Shown piece by piece: positions 9,404-16,679 of a stretch of 64,000 nucleotides of DNA. A program made the translations under genes and the position numbers. The notes under the pieces are model-generated. The model did no database searches. It was not told the DNA's origin and worked only from the letters and a program-made list of their open reading frames with translations. The number at the start of each line of letters is the position of its first letter. Position 1 is the stretch's first letter. Origin of the DNA: an uncultured Bacteroidota bacterium (GTDB lineage: Bacteria > Bacteroidota > Bacteroidia > Flavobacteriales > Flavobacteriaceae); contig CACMHY010000001.1 of assembly GCA_902613595.1 (NCBI GenBank), positions 186,001-250,000 on the forward strand. The letters run 5' to 3'.

Positions 9404-10405
9404 ATGAGCAAAACAAAATTAGAATATATCTGGTTAGACGGATATCTGCCGACAGCTAATCTTAGAAGTAAAACAAAAGTAGTTGAAAACTTCGGTGGTA
9501 AACTTAAAGATTGTCCTATGTGGTCATTTGACGGTAGTTCAACACGACAAGCTGAAGGAGGTTCATCTGATTGCCTACTTAAGCCAGTTGCTTGCTACCC
9601 TGATCCAGTAAGAAAAAACGCATTTCTTGTTATGACAGAAGTTCTAAATGCAGACGGAAGTCCACATGAATCGAATGGGAGAGCCACAATAGACGATGAT
9701 GATAATGATTTTTGGTTCGGTTTTGAACAAGAATATTTCTTATGGGATCCTGAAACAAATTTGCCACTAGGATTTCCAAAAGATCAAACACCACAGGGGC
9801 AATTTTATTGTTCTGTAGGTGGAAAAAACGCTTTTGGAAGAGATATTATGGATGAGCATTTAGATATTTGTCTTGAAGCAGGAATAAACGTTGAGGGAAC
9901 TAATGCTGAAGTAGCTGCAGGCCAATGGGAATTTCAAACATTTGCTAAAGGAGCAAAACAAGCTGGAGACGAGATGTGGGTTGCTAGATACTTATTAGAA
10001 AGAACAGCTGAGAACTACGGACTGGCAATAGAATATCACCCTAAGCCTCTTGGAGATACGGATTGGAACGGTTCAGGAATGCATGCGAATTTTTCGAACA
10101 ATACTCTAAGAACATGTGGATCTAAAGAGACTTATGATAAAATTTGTGAAGCTTTCAGACCTGTTGTTAAGGAACATATTGATGTATACGGTGCATTTAA
10201 CGACCAGCGTTTAACTGGAGAGCATGAAACACAATCAATTGATCAATTTAGTTATGGCGTCTCTGACCGAGGAGCATCAATTCGAATACCTATAATGACT
10301 GTTGAAAATGGATGGAAAGGATGGCTAGAAGACAGAAGACCAGCCTCAAATGGTGATCCATATAAAATCGCAGCTCGTATTATAAAAACTGTGAAGTCTG
10401 CTTAA
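9404..10405 (+). CDS. Glutamine synthetase, type II (beta-grasp, short form)
   Basis: Makes glutamine from glutamate, ammonia and ATP. The sequence starts LEYIWLDGYLPTANLRSKTKV and contains WSFDGSSTRQAEGGSSDCLLKP (about 40-61), FGFEQEYFL (about 105, metal-binding glutamates), TNAEVAAGQWEFQ (about 166), WNGSGMHANF (about 224) and the flexible loop RLTGEHETQSIDQF (about 266). This is the eukaryote-like GSII family, found in many flavobacteria, not the 470-residue GSI that is adenylylated, and 333 residues is the GSII size. With amt and PII 8 kb away it suggests a nitrogen region. Confidence 0.93.
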   Translation: MSKTKLEYIWLDGYLPTANLRSKTKVVENFGGKLKDCPMWSFDGSSTRQAEGGSSDCLLKPVACYPDPVRKNAFLVMTEVLNADGSPHESNGRATIDDDDNDFWFGFEQEYFLWDPETNLPLGFPKDQTPQGQFYCSVGGKNAFGRDIMDEHLDICLEAGINVEGTNAEVAAGQWEFQTFAKGAKQAGDEMWVARYLLERTAENYGLAIEYHPKPLGDTDWNGSGMHANFSNNTLRTCGSKETYDKICEAFRPVVKEHIDVYGAFNDQRLTGEHETQSIDQFSYGVSDRGASIRIPIMTVENGWKGWLEDRRPASNGDPYKIAARIIKTVKSA

Positions 10406-10439
10406 AAAAAAGCCCTCTGTTAACAGAGGGTTTTTTTTT
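10404..10439. terminator. Bidirectional terminator between glnA and the antiporter
   Basis: The perfect palindrome CCCTCTGTTAACAGAGGG (10413-10430) has a run of A on its left and nine T on its right, so it can end transcription from both convergent genes. The T run overlaps the last codon region of the minus-strand antiporter. Confidence 0.88.
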
Positions 10440-11373
10440 AAAACAATCTACTTATAAAAAAAATATAAAATATTATTAGTATAATACCCTCTGACCTACC
10501 GAACCTCATTCTGTTTGGGAAAAATACCAGTGGTAAAATCAAAAATGCTAAAGATACCATCCAAACTAGATCGCTATTGATCAATCCTTTGTCTGATATA
10601 TATATAGGTGATAATATACTTGTTATACCAATAACACCAATCATATCAAAAATATTTGAACCAATAAGATTCCCAACCGAAATATTATGCTCCTTATTTA
10701 TTATTGCAATAATAGATGTCGATAACTCTGGAATACTTGTACCAAAAGCAATTATTGAAACACTAACTATTCTTTCACTTACACCAAGTTTAGTTGCTAA
10801 ACTTACAGCCCCTTTAATTAGTACTTCTGATCCAAGCCATAATAAAAAACCTCCTATAACAATTAAATAAAATATTTTAACATAACTAGTGGTTTTATCA
10901 TCATCAAAAAACTCATCTTGAGTTATTCTACTTTTTTGATAGAAAACCAGAAAAATCAAGTAGGCCATAAGAAATATTATAAAAACTACACCTTCAATTC
11001 TAGATAGATTATCATTAGTTTTTATTAAAAAATAAAACAACAAGGTGACAACAATCATAATTGGCCAATCGTATTTATAAAATACTTTTTCAATTTTTAT
11101 TGGAGTAATAATTGCGACTATACCTAAAACTAGAGCTAGGTTGGCAACATTCGAGCCTACGATATTTCCAAGAGCTAAATCAGGAAATCCTTTAAATGCA
11201 GATTGAACACTTACAACTAATTCAGGTGCGGAAGTAGCAAAAGAAACTATAGTTAATCCAACAATAAACCTAGGTATTTGTAATTTTATTGATGCTGACA
11301 ATGATCCATTAAAAAGAAACTCTCCCCCCTTAATGAGAAAGAATAGTCCTAAAATAATTGCCAAGAATTCCAT
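10438..11373 (-). CDS. Calcium/sodium antiporter (CaCA family, YrbG-like)
   Basis: Inner-membrane cation exchanger that expels calcium or related ions using sodium. About ten hydrophobic helices in two inverted halves carry the alpha repeats: VSFATSAPELVVSVQS...GNIVGSNVANLALVLG (about 45-95) and IAFGTSIPELSTSIIA...GNLIGSNIFDMIGVIG (about 212-255). The acidic residues in APELV and IPELS are the ion ligands. ATG at 11373 gives MEFLAIILGLFF, a natural start. A TTG five codons upstream is possible but less likely. Length is 311 residues. Confidence 0.92.
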   Translation of the reverse strand: MEFLAIILGLFFLIKGGEFLFNGSLSASIKLQIPRFIVGLTIVSFATSAPELVVSVQSAFKGFPDLALGNIVGSNVANLALVLGIVAIITPIKIEKVFYKYDWPIMIVVTLLFYFLIKTNDNLSRIEGVVFIIFLMAYLIFLVFYQKSRITQDEFFDDDKTTSYVKIFYLIVIGGFLLWLGSEVLIKGAVSLATKLGVSERIVSVSIIAFGTSIPELSTSIIAIINKEHNISVGNLIGSNIFDMIGVIGITSILSPIYISDKGLINSDLVWMVSLAFLILPLVFFPNRMRFGRSEGIILIIFYIFFISRLF

Positions 11374-11441
11374 ATAAAACCGGTGCAATTTACATTTAAG
11401 TTTTTGAACTTTTTATTTTTTTTGTTAAAAAGGAAATTATA

Positions 11442-11639
11442 ATTCTAAAATCGTTTAGGAATATTTTTGTAAATCATACTTATCCTTATGTAGTTCCTAA
11501 GTATACACACCAGAAAGTAGAGGTTGAAGATGATACACCATTGTTTTCAGATATACAGATTGTAACTACTACTAATGAAAGAGAAAGGTTAGAAAAGGTC
11601 AGAGCATATGAAGAAAAACATAATGTAAAGATTTTATAA
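11442..11639 (+). CDS. Small ORF lacking a canonical start codon, upstream of bor-like gene
   Basis: A 65-codon reading frame ending at TAA 11637 that looks coding: it reads ILKSFRNIFVNHTYPYVVPK, then a charged centre and LFSDIQIVTTTNERERLEKV, ending NVKIL. The frame is open back to a stop at 11397, but contains no ATG or GTG and no usable TTG before the conserved-looking part. The best start is ATT at 11442, which has AAGGAA 7 bases upstream, unusual here because most genes in the window show no Shine-Dalgarno. It may be a true gene with a non-standard start, or one that lost its start by mutation. Function unknown; it lies 32 bases before the lipoprotein gene. Confidence 0.45.
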   Translation: MLKSFRNIFVNHTYPYVVPKYTHQKVEVEDDTPLFSDIQIVTTTNERERLEKVRAYEEKHNVKIL

Positions 11640-11671
11640 TTTTATTTATTTTGTAATAAAAAACTAATCAA

Positions 11672-11953
11672 ATGAAAAAAATAGTTTTCTTATTGTTAAT
11701 CCTATTAACTTTTTCTTCTTGTTATGTTCATAAAAATATTGTTGGTGATGGAGCTCAAAAAGGTATTGTAGAAACCGCAAAGCAACATAATTTTGTTTAT
11801 GGTTTGATATCAGGTAAAACACCAGATACTCAAGAAATGGCCAGAGGTGAAGATAATTATGAAGTTAAAACCGTTCATTCTTTTGTTGATGGACTAGTCA
11901 GTGCTCTTACAGGAGGACTTTATAATCCAACAACAGTTGAAGTCATAAGATAA
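11672..11953 (+). CDS. Bor-family lipoprotein
   Basis: Short outer-membrane-type lipoprotein of 93 residues. The leader MKKIVFLLLILLTFSSC has a lipobox at Cys17. The mature part has the two-block pattern of Bor/Iss proteins: KQHNFVYGLISG (about 36-47) and then VKTVHSFVDGLVSALTGGLYNPTTVEV (about 66-91). Bor of phage lambda contributes to serum survival, but in free-living Bacteroidota the role is unknown. The small ORF at 11442 lies just upstream in the same direction and is probably co-transcribed. Confidence 0.75.
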   Translation: MKKIVFLLLILLTFSSCYVHKNIVGDGAQKGIVETAKQHNFVYGLISGKTPDTQEMARGEDNYEVKTVHSFVDGLVSALTGGLYNPTTVEVIR

Positions 11954-11989
11954 TTAAAATTTAGAATATATCTACTAGGTGTTTTTCTT

Positions 11990-12021
11990 CCTAAACTTAA
12001 TGAAGAAGATATGCCTATGAT
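11990..12021 (+). repeat. 32-bp direct repeat, copy 1
   Basis: This copy matches 13244-13275 at 31 of 32 bases. It lies just beyond the 3' end of the serine hydrolase gene, and copy 2 lies just before its 5' end. On the plus strand both copies read PKLNEEDMPM in one frame. Confidence 0.85.
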
Positions 12022-12036
12022 TTAGTAGTACATAAA

Positions 12037-13200
12037 TTAATTTGTAGTGGAGTAAACTTCTTTTCTAAACCTTTTTTGAATCCCGAAATCAAATTCCCTA
12101 GCTCTACTCATAAATAATCCATACAGTTTCTTTTCAGGGTCTATCCAAAAATGAGTATTATGATAACCCGACCACCCATAAATTCCTTTAGTTGCCCCTA
12201 TTCCATCTATATCTGGGTTTTCAAGAACAAAAAGCGAGAATCCATAATAGAAACCTAACTGATCATATCCTGCATCATCTTCTTCGGGATAACCTTCAGA
12301 ATGTTTTTTTGTCATTAAATCTATACTGCTCTGCTTTATTATTCGTTTACCATTGAAAACACCACCATTCACAAGCATTCTACAAAATTTAGAATAGTCA
12401 GTGAAAGTAGAAACTAGACCTTCTCCACCAAAATACGCCTTGTTATTTTCATTATAAGTTAGTTCATTTAAAAGATAAGTAAACCCTTTTAAGTTACCCG
12501 AGTTAATAAAAAGAGGTTGAAATTTTGTTTGTTCTTCTTTTGTTAAATAAAATTTTGTTTGATTCATTCCCAAAGGGTCAAATATTGTTTTCTTTAAATA
12601 ATGATAAAAATCCATCCCTGAAGCAACCTCAACAATTCTACCTAAAACAGCTTGATTTATCCCATATAGATATTTTGTTCCAGGCTCAAATTCTAAAGTA
12701 ACCTTTGAAACATCATCCGCAAAGGTTTTAAGATCTTCATATTTAACAGAACTTGTTAAACCTCTTATATTTTCAAATTCATCATAATATTTTAATCCAG
12801 ATCTATGGGTCATTAAGTGATAAACTGTCATTTCATTATTGCATTTGTAACTTCCACTTGGGCTTTTGCAGGTTAATGATTCAAAGCTTGGAATATACTT
12901 ACTAACAGGGTCATCTAATTTGATTTTCCCCCGCTCAATTAAAGTCATCACAGATACAATAGTAATAGGCTTTGACATAGACCAAACAGGAAATATAGTT
13001 TCGCCATCAATATTTTTATCCCCTGGTTTATTTGAATTTTCTATATGATGATAAATCATATTCCCATCCTTATAAACCATAGCAACATTACTCCCTGTTT
13101 TTTCTTCTTGAATTAGTTTTTTTTGAAAACTTTTAATGTTTTCGAATTGAGAAAAAGAGACCATTTGGACCGATAAAAAAAAGACTAAAAAATTTTTCAT
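12037..13200 (-). CDS. Secreted serine hydrolase, class C beta-lactamase family
   Basis: Penicillin-binding-protein-like esterase or peptidase. A signal peptide MKNFLVFFLSVQMVSFSQ (1-18) sends it to the periplasm. The catalytic S-x-x-K is WSMSKPIT (Ser about 81). YLYGINQ (about 182) is the Y-x-N-type motif, and GWSGYHNTHFWIDPEKK near the C-terminus replaces the K-T-G strand, as in many family VIII-like esterases. The ATG at 13200 is chosen over a TTG twelve codons upstream because it gives a clean leader. It is flanked by a 32-bp direct repeat. Substrate unknown. Confidence 0.88.
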   Translation of the reverse strand: MKNFLVFFLSVQMVSFSQFENIKSFQKKLIQEEKTGSNVAMVYKDGNMIYHHIENSNKPGDKNIDGETIFPVWSMSKPITIVSVMTLIERGKIKLDDPVSKYIPSFESLTCKSPSGSYKCNNEMTVYHLMTHRSGLKYYDEFENIRGLTSSVKYEDLKTFADDVSKVTLEFEPGTKYLYGINQAVLGRIVEVASGMDFYHYLKKTIFDPLGMNQTKFYLTKEEQTKFQPLFINSGNLKGFTYLLNELTYNENNKAYFGGEGLVSTFTDYSKFCRMLVNGGVFNGKRIIKQSSIDLMTKKHSEGYPEEDDAGYDQLGFYYGFSLFVLENPDIDGIGATKGIYGWSGYHNTHFWIDPEKKLYGLFMSRAREFDFGIQKRFRKEVYSTTN

Positions 13201-13243
13201 TTCAATTGATTTACGATTAATGGCAATAATATACAAATTAGTC

Positions 13244-13275
13244 CCTAAACTTAATGAAGAGGATATGCCTATGAT
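13244..13275 (+). repeat. 32-bp direct repeat, copy 2
   Basis: Second copy of the repeat at 11990-12021, with one A-to-G change. It lies between the serine hydrolase start and the tRNA-Arg promoter region. Confidence 0.85.
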
Positions 13276-13298
13276 ACAAAATCAAATCAAAAAGAGTA

Positions 13299-13313
13299 TT
13301 ATATTTGCCCTCA
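13299..13313 (+). promoter_or_regulatory. Probable stable-RNA promoter upstream of tRNA-Arg
   Basis: The 15 bases TTATATTTGCCCTCA contain the -7 element TATATTTG (13300-13307) and a GC-rich discriminator. The same 15 bases precede the tRNA-Pro pair at 34701-34715. Here no clear -33 TTTG is present and the mature tRNA starts about 97 bases after the expected start site, so a long 5' leader would have to be removed. Confidence 0.5.
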
Positions 13314-13410
13314 AATGATACAGAAAATACTTATAATGGTAACAGCAATGGTAACAAATTTAATTAACAGGTTTACTAAAGGCCTTGTAAGTATTGTAAA
13401 TACAACTAAT

Positions 13411-13484
13411 GGCCTCGTAGCATAACTGAATAGTGCACTTGATTACGGCTCAAGAGGTTGCAGGTTTGAATCCTGCCGAGGTCA
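13411..13484 (+). tRNA. tRNA-Arg (ACG)
   Basis: A full cloverleaf can be folded: acceptor GGCCTCG with CGAGGTC (one G-U), D stem GCAT/GTGC, anticodon stem CTTGA/TCAAG around loop TTACGGC (anticodon ACG), variable AGGTT, T stem GCAGG/CCTGC. Discriminator A; CCA is not encoded. The D loop has A where G19 is usual and the T loop has T where C56 is usual, so the tertiary pair would be A-U in place of G-C. A34 would be modified to inosine. Confidence 0.93.
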
Positions 13485-13498
13485 CTTTCTTAATAATA

Positions 13499-13518
13499 GG
13501 GATGTATTTATGCATCCC
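13499..13518 (+). terminator. Hairpin after tRNA-Arg
   Basis: GGGATGTA and TGCATCCC pair around TTTA, 15 bases after the tRNA. No T-run follows at once, so it may be a weak terminator or a 3' processing structure. Confidence 0.4.
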
Positions 13519-13653
13519 ATTAAAATATTTTGGTTTGATGTCAAATATTTTTTTCATTAATTATTGCTTATATCAATGTTTGTTTTTTTTTAAAAAAATT
13601 TTTTATCTATTAATTTGCTATAATATCCATTTTATTATATATCTCTTTCTTAT

Positions 13654-14130
13654 TTGAAACCTAAAATAATCACTTTGAAAAAACCCATTTTTTTACTCAT
13701 TTTTTTAAGTTTACTTGGATGTACAAAAGATAATTTAATTGAAGATCCTATTCTTGGCAAATGGCAATTTAGAATCACAACAACAATAAATGATCAGTTC
13801 TGGTATGCATCGATAATTTTCACATTTAATAACGATGGGACCGGAACAGCACTTTTCAGTGAAGGTGAAATATCTGAAGCTCAAGGAGATGAAGGATCAT
13901 ATAACGACCCTTGTTACTTACGCTCTGAAACTGGCTTTAACTGGTCAAACCTTTCCACAGATCTTTTAGCACCTCAACAGACATATCAATTTATTAATAA
14001 CTACATAACGTGTTCTTCAGTAGACATCTCGGAAAGATCTATTGAATCTAGAACTAATGTTGAGATAATCAGATTCAACTCTGATTTTACTGAGTTTATT
14101 AAAGACGGCGACGTATACGTAAAAATGTGA
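13654..14130 (+). CDS. Lipocalin-like lipoprotein, function unknown
   Basis: Exported lipoprotein of 151-158 residues. No ATG is available. TTG at 13654 gives MKPKIITLKKPIFLLIFLSLLGC, and TTG at 13675 gives the shorter leader MKKPIFLLIFLSLLGC, which is more typical. The lipobox is LLGC. The mature part starts TKDNLIEDPILGKWQF, the G-x-W motif that begins lipocalin-like domains of Bacteroidota, and is rich in beta strands with two cysteines (NDPCYL and ITCSS) that could bond. No partner gene is evident. The role is unknown. Confidence 0.7.
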   Translation: MKPKIITLKKPIFLLIFLSLLGCTKDNLIEDPILGKWQFRITTTINDQFWYASIIFTFNNDGTGTALFSEGEISEAQGDEGSYNDPCYLRSETGFNWSNLSTDLLAPQQTYQFINNYITCSSVDISERSIESRTNVEIIRFNSDFTEFIKDGDVYVKM

Positions 14131-14220
14131 CTTTAGAAATTTTACAAAGCAAAGCCTCACTAGACTTTGACTTCATAATTTTGTATATTAAACTTTTATA
14201 AATTTTTTAGCTATATTAAA

Positions 14221-14532
14221 ATGAATCTCAAATCTCTTGCTAGCAAAGAGTTAATGCCTGGTTTTCATGGAAAAATGGTCCACGGTGTTCAATTAACATG
14301 GGCATTTTGGACAGTTAAAAAAGGAGCCATAGTTCCTGAACACCATCATCCACACGAACAAATAATGTATGTTCAAAAGGGGGAATTTGAATTTACACTT
14401 AACGGTGTAACAAAAGTACATAGTCCTGGAGATATTGTTCATATTCCTTCAAATTGTAAACACTCCGGTAAAGCATTAACTTCTTGCCTTTTAATGGATG
14501 TTTTTAGCCCTACCAGAAATGAATATAAGTAG
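14221..14532 (+). CDS. Cupin-domain protein
   Basis: Single-domain cupin of 103 residues, a small beta-barrel that usually binds a metal. Motif 1 is PEHHHPHEQIMYVQKGEFEF (about 40-59), with three histidines and a glutamate, and motif 2 is HSPGDIVHIPSNCKHSG (about 69-85). Both motifs are intact, so metal binding is likely. It precedes the SDR gene by 3 bases and the two are surely co-transcribed, so it may be an isomerase or sensor acting on the same small molecule. Substrate unknown. Confidence 0.85.
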   Translation: MNLKSLASKELMPGFHGKMVHGVQLTWAFWTVKKGAIVPEHHHPHEQIMYVQKGEFEFTLNGVTKVHSPGDIVHIPSNCKHSGKALTSCLLMDVFSPTRNEYK

Positions 14533-14535
14533 CCT

Positions 14536-15321
14536 ATGGAAATTGATTTGACAGGAAAATTCGCATTGATTGGTGGAAGTACTAGTGGTATAGGCAAGGC
14601 TATTGCTACTAGACTTGCAGAATCAGGGGCTAGTATTTGTTTAATGGCCAGAAATAAATCAAAACTAGAAAAAGTCGTTAATGAGTTAGATAAATCTAAA
14701 AACCAAAAACATAAATTTTTAGAAGTTGATTTTTCAAATTACAGTATTTTCTCAAAAAAAATAAAATCTTTTTTTGAAACAAATCATATTGATATTCTAG
14801 TCAATAATACTCAAGGACCGGCAGCAGGAGGTGCTTTGGAAAAGTCTATTGATGATTATCAATCGGCCTTTGATCTTCTTTTTAAATGTGCAGTTAAAAC
14901 TAGCCTATTAGCTTTATCAAGTATGAAGGATAAAAAATGGGGAAGGATTATTAATGTAGCTTCAATTTCTGTAAAAGAACCTCTAAACTATCTTGTACTT
15001 TCTAATAGTCTGCGTTCTGCTCTAGTAACTTGGTCTAAAACTCTTTCAGTTGACATTGCAAAATTTAATATTACTATAAACAATGTACTAACTGGTTATT
15101 TTAACACTGAAAGATTAAAGCAATTAAACTCCAAAAAAGCTGAAAAATTAGGAATAAAAATCTCAAAAATTGAGGATACAATTAAAGAAACGATTCCTAT
15201 GAAGCGTTTTGGTAAACCAGAGGAATACGCAAATTTGGTTTGTTTTTTAGCCTCAGATAAGTCAGATTACATTACAGGAACAAATATTCCCATTGATGGT
15301 GGATATATGAAATCATTGTAA
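14536..15321 (+). CDS. SDR-family protein lacking the usual catalytic Tyr/Lys
   Basis: Short-chain dehydrogenase/reductase fold, 261 residues. The nucleotide-binding loop GGSTSGIGKAIA (about 13-24) and NNTQGP (about 90) are present. After the serine strand IINVASISVKEP, the place of Y-x-x-x-K is taken by NYLVLSNSLRSAL, which matches a known divergent subgroup of FabG-like proteins that lacks the perfect catalytic tetrad. The C-terminus KRFGKPEEYANLVCFLASDKSDYITGTNIPIDGGY is standard SDR. Activity may therefore be changed or absent. It is coupled to the cupin gene upstream. Confidence 0.88.
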   Translation: MEIDLTGKFALIGGSTSGIGKAIATRLAESGASICLMARNKSKLEKVVNELDKSKNQKHKFLEVDFSNYSIFSKKIKSFFETNHIDILVNNTQGPAAGGALEKSIDDYQSAFDLLFKCAVKTSLLALSSMKDKKWGRIINVASISVKEPLNYLVLSNSLRSALVTWSKTLSVDIAKFNITINNVLTGYFNTERLKQLNSKKAEKLGIKISKIEDTIKETIPMKRFGKPEEYANLVCFLASDKSDYITGTNIPIDGGYMKSL

Positions 15322-15396
15322 GTAGATTTTTTTTAGTTAGGAATCAATTAAAAAAAACCTTAATTTAAATAATTCAAATCTATAAGCTTTTTATTT

Positions 15397-15903
15397 ATGA
15401 AAAAAATAACATTTTTACTAGCAATTGTTGTGGCATTTGCTTCATGTGATCAAAAGGCTGGAAGTTCAGCTCCAGACACAAGTGCTCTTTACGCAAAGAA
15501 CCTTGCTACTGCTCAAAAGTTTTTTGAGCTTTTTAAAACTGAAGATATGGAGGCCCAAAAACCTCTTATATGTCCAGGAATTACCCATTATCCACCTTTT
15601 CATGGTGCAAGTCCAGTCAAATATGATGGGTTTATTGCCAATACCAAAGCTTGGATGGATAATTTTGATGATATTACATATGAAGCCAACGTATGGCTAC
15701 CAGGGACTGATTCTTTGGGAGTTTTAAATGGCAGTGTTAGGACCTACGGAGTTTGGACTGCAAAAAACACGATGACCGGTAATGTTATTAAAACAAATGC
15801 CTACCACTCATTTGATTTTAACGGAAAAGGACAAATTCACATAGCACAAGATTACTTTGATGCATCGGGAGTTATGGCTGCTGCGATGAAAAAAGCAGAG
15901 TAG
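15397..15903 (+). CDS. SnoaL/NTF2-like lipoprotein
   Basis: Lipoprotein of 168 residues with leader MKKITFLLAIVVAFASC. The mature part begins with a helix AKNLATAQKFFELFKTEDMEAQKPLI, followed by strands with GITHYPPFHGASPVKYDGFIANTKAWMDNFDDITYEANVWLPG and a final beta sheet ending in HIAQDYFDASGV. This is the nuclear-transport-factor-2/SnoaL cone fold, used for small-molecule binding or isomerisation. It stands alone between the SDR and a terminator. Ligand unknown. Confidence 0.8.
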   Translation: MKKITFLLAIVVAFASCDQKAGSSAPDTSALYAKNLATAQKFFELFKTEDMEAQKPLICPGITHYPPFHGASPVKYDGFIANTKAWMDNFDDITYEANVWLPGTDSLGVLNGSVRTYGVWTAKNTMTGNVIKTNAYHSFDFNGKGQIHIAQDYFDASGVMAAAMKKAE

Positions 15904-15922
15904 CTTCTTAATTAATAATTTT

Positions 15923-15952
15923 AAAAAACCCCTTATTTATAAGGGGTTTTTT
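15923..15952 (+). terminator. Rho-independent terminator after the SnoaL-like gene
   Basis: The stem ACCCCTTAT/ATAAGGGGT with A-run on the left and T-run on the right. Because both runs are present it could also serve the minus-strand eda gene that ends at 16005. Confidence 0.88.
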
Positions 15953-16004
15953 GTTTGTGATTAAATAGCCTTCAAAAAATTAATTTTGAAACTGAATTTA
16001 ATGA

Positions 16005-16670
16005 CTACTTTATTTTTTTAATAAATTGAAGAGTGTCGAAAACATTTTTCTCTAGTTTTTTAAAGTCTTCATTCATTAATATTTCCTTTGATATTAATTT
16101 GGAGCCTAATCCGACACAATCGGCACCAGCCTTAAACCATCCCAAAAGATTGGACTGCTCAATTGAAACTCCTCCTGTCGGCATGATAGAGCTCCATGGC
16201 TGTGGGGCTTTGACGGATTTAATAAAATCTGGGCCATATATATTACCAGGAAAAAGTTTTACAAATTCACATCCCATTTCTTCAGCCTTGGCAATTTCAG
16301 AAAGTGAGCCACAACCAGGAACCCAAAGAACCTTTCTTCGATTACATACAATCGCAATATCTTCTCTTAAAACAGGGGTTACTACAAAGTTAGCTCCTAG
16401 AAGCATATACTGAGAAGCTGCTGCTGAATCAGTAACAGAGCCTATTCCAACAATCATTCCTGGTAATTCTTTGGAAGCAAATTTTATCAATTCAGAAAAA
16501 ACCTTTATCGCAAAATCACCTCTATTTGTAAATTCTATTAAACGAGCACCACCATTGTAACAAGCTTGCAGAATATTTTTTGCAACTTGAAAATCAGAAT
16601 GATAAAACAAGGGAACCATCCTTGATTCCATCATTTTGTTAATTACTTGTATTCTTGAATATTGTGCCAT
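16005..16670 (-). CDS. eda: KDPG / 4-hydroxy-2-oxoglutarate aldolase
   Basis: Cleaves 2-keto-3-deoxy-6-phosphogluconate to pyruvate and glyceraldehyde-3-phosphate. It is a class I TIM-barrel aldolase: the Schiff-base lysine is in CEFVKLFPGNIYGPDF (about 135-150), the glutamate is in ARLIEFTNRG (about 38-47), and SSIMPTGGVS (about 160) binds phosphate. The length of 221 is normal. It is last in the leftward sugar operon, 9 bases after the KDG kinase gene. Together these make the lower arm of the Entner-Doudoroff route or uronate use. Confidence 0.93.
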   Translation of the reverse strand: MAQYSRIQVINKMMESRMVPLFYHSDFQVAKNILQACYNGGARLIEFTNRGDFAIKVFSELIKFASKELPGMIVGIGSVTDSAAASQYMLLGANFVVTPVLREDIAIVCNRRKVLWVPGCGSLSEIAKAEEMGCEFVKLFPGNIYGPDFIKSVKAPQPWSSIMPTGGVSIEQSNLLGWFKAGADCVGLGSKLISKEILMNEDFKKLEKNVFDTLQFIKKIK

Positions 16671-16679
16671 AATTATAAA

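Noticed and set aside
11374-11388. TTG start that extends the Ca/Na antiporter by five residues
   Set aside because: ATG at 11373 gives the natural membrane-protein start; the extra residues HRFY look unrelated.
13220-13318. Short plus-strand frame MAIIYKLVPKLNEEDMPMI... through repeat copy 2
   Set aside because: Only 32 codons, no recognisable relatives, and only partly shared with copy 1; kept as part of the repeat observation and not called a gene.
13433-13657. Plus-strand frame of 74 codons starting inside tRNA-Arg
   Set aside because: It begins within the tRNA and its product is low-complexity hydrophobic sequence from AT-rich spacer.
15425-15727. 100-codon frame inside the SnoaL-like lipoprotein gene
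   Set aside because: It is out of frame with a well-supported lipoprotein and has no family features.
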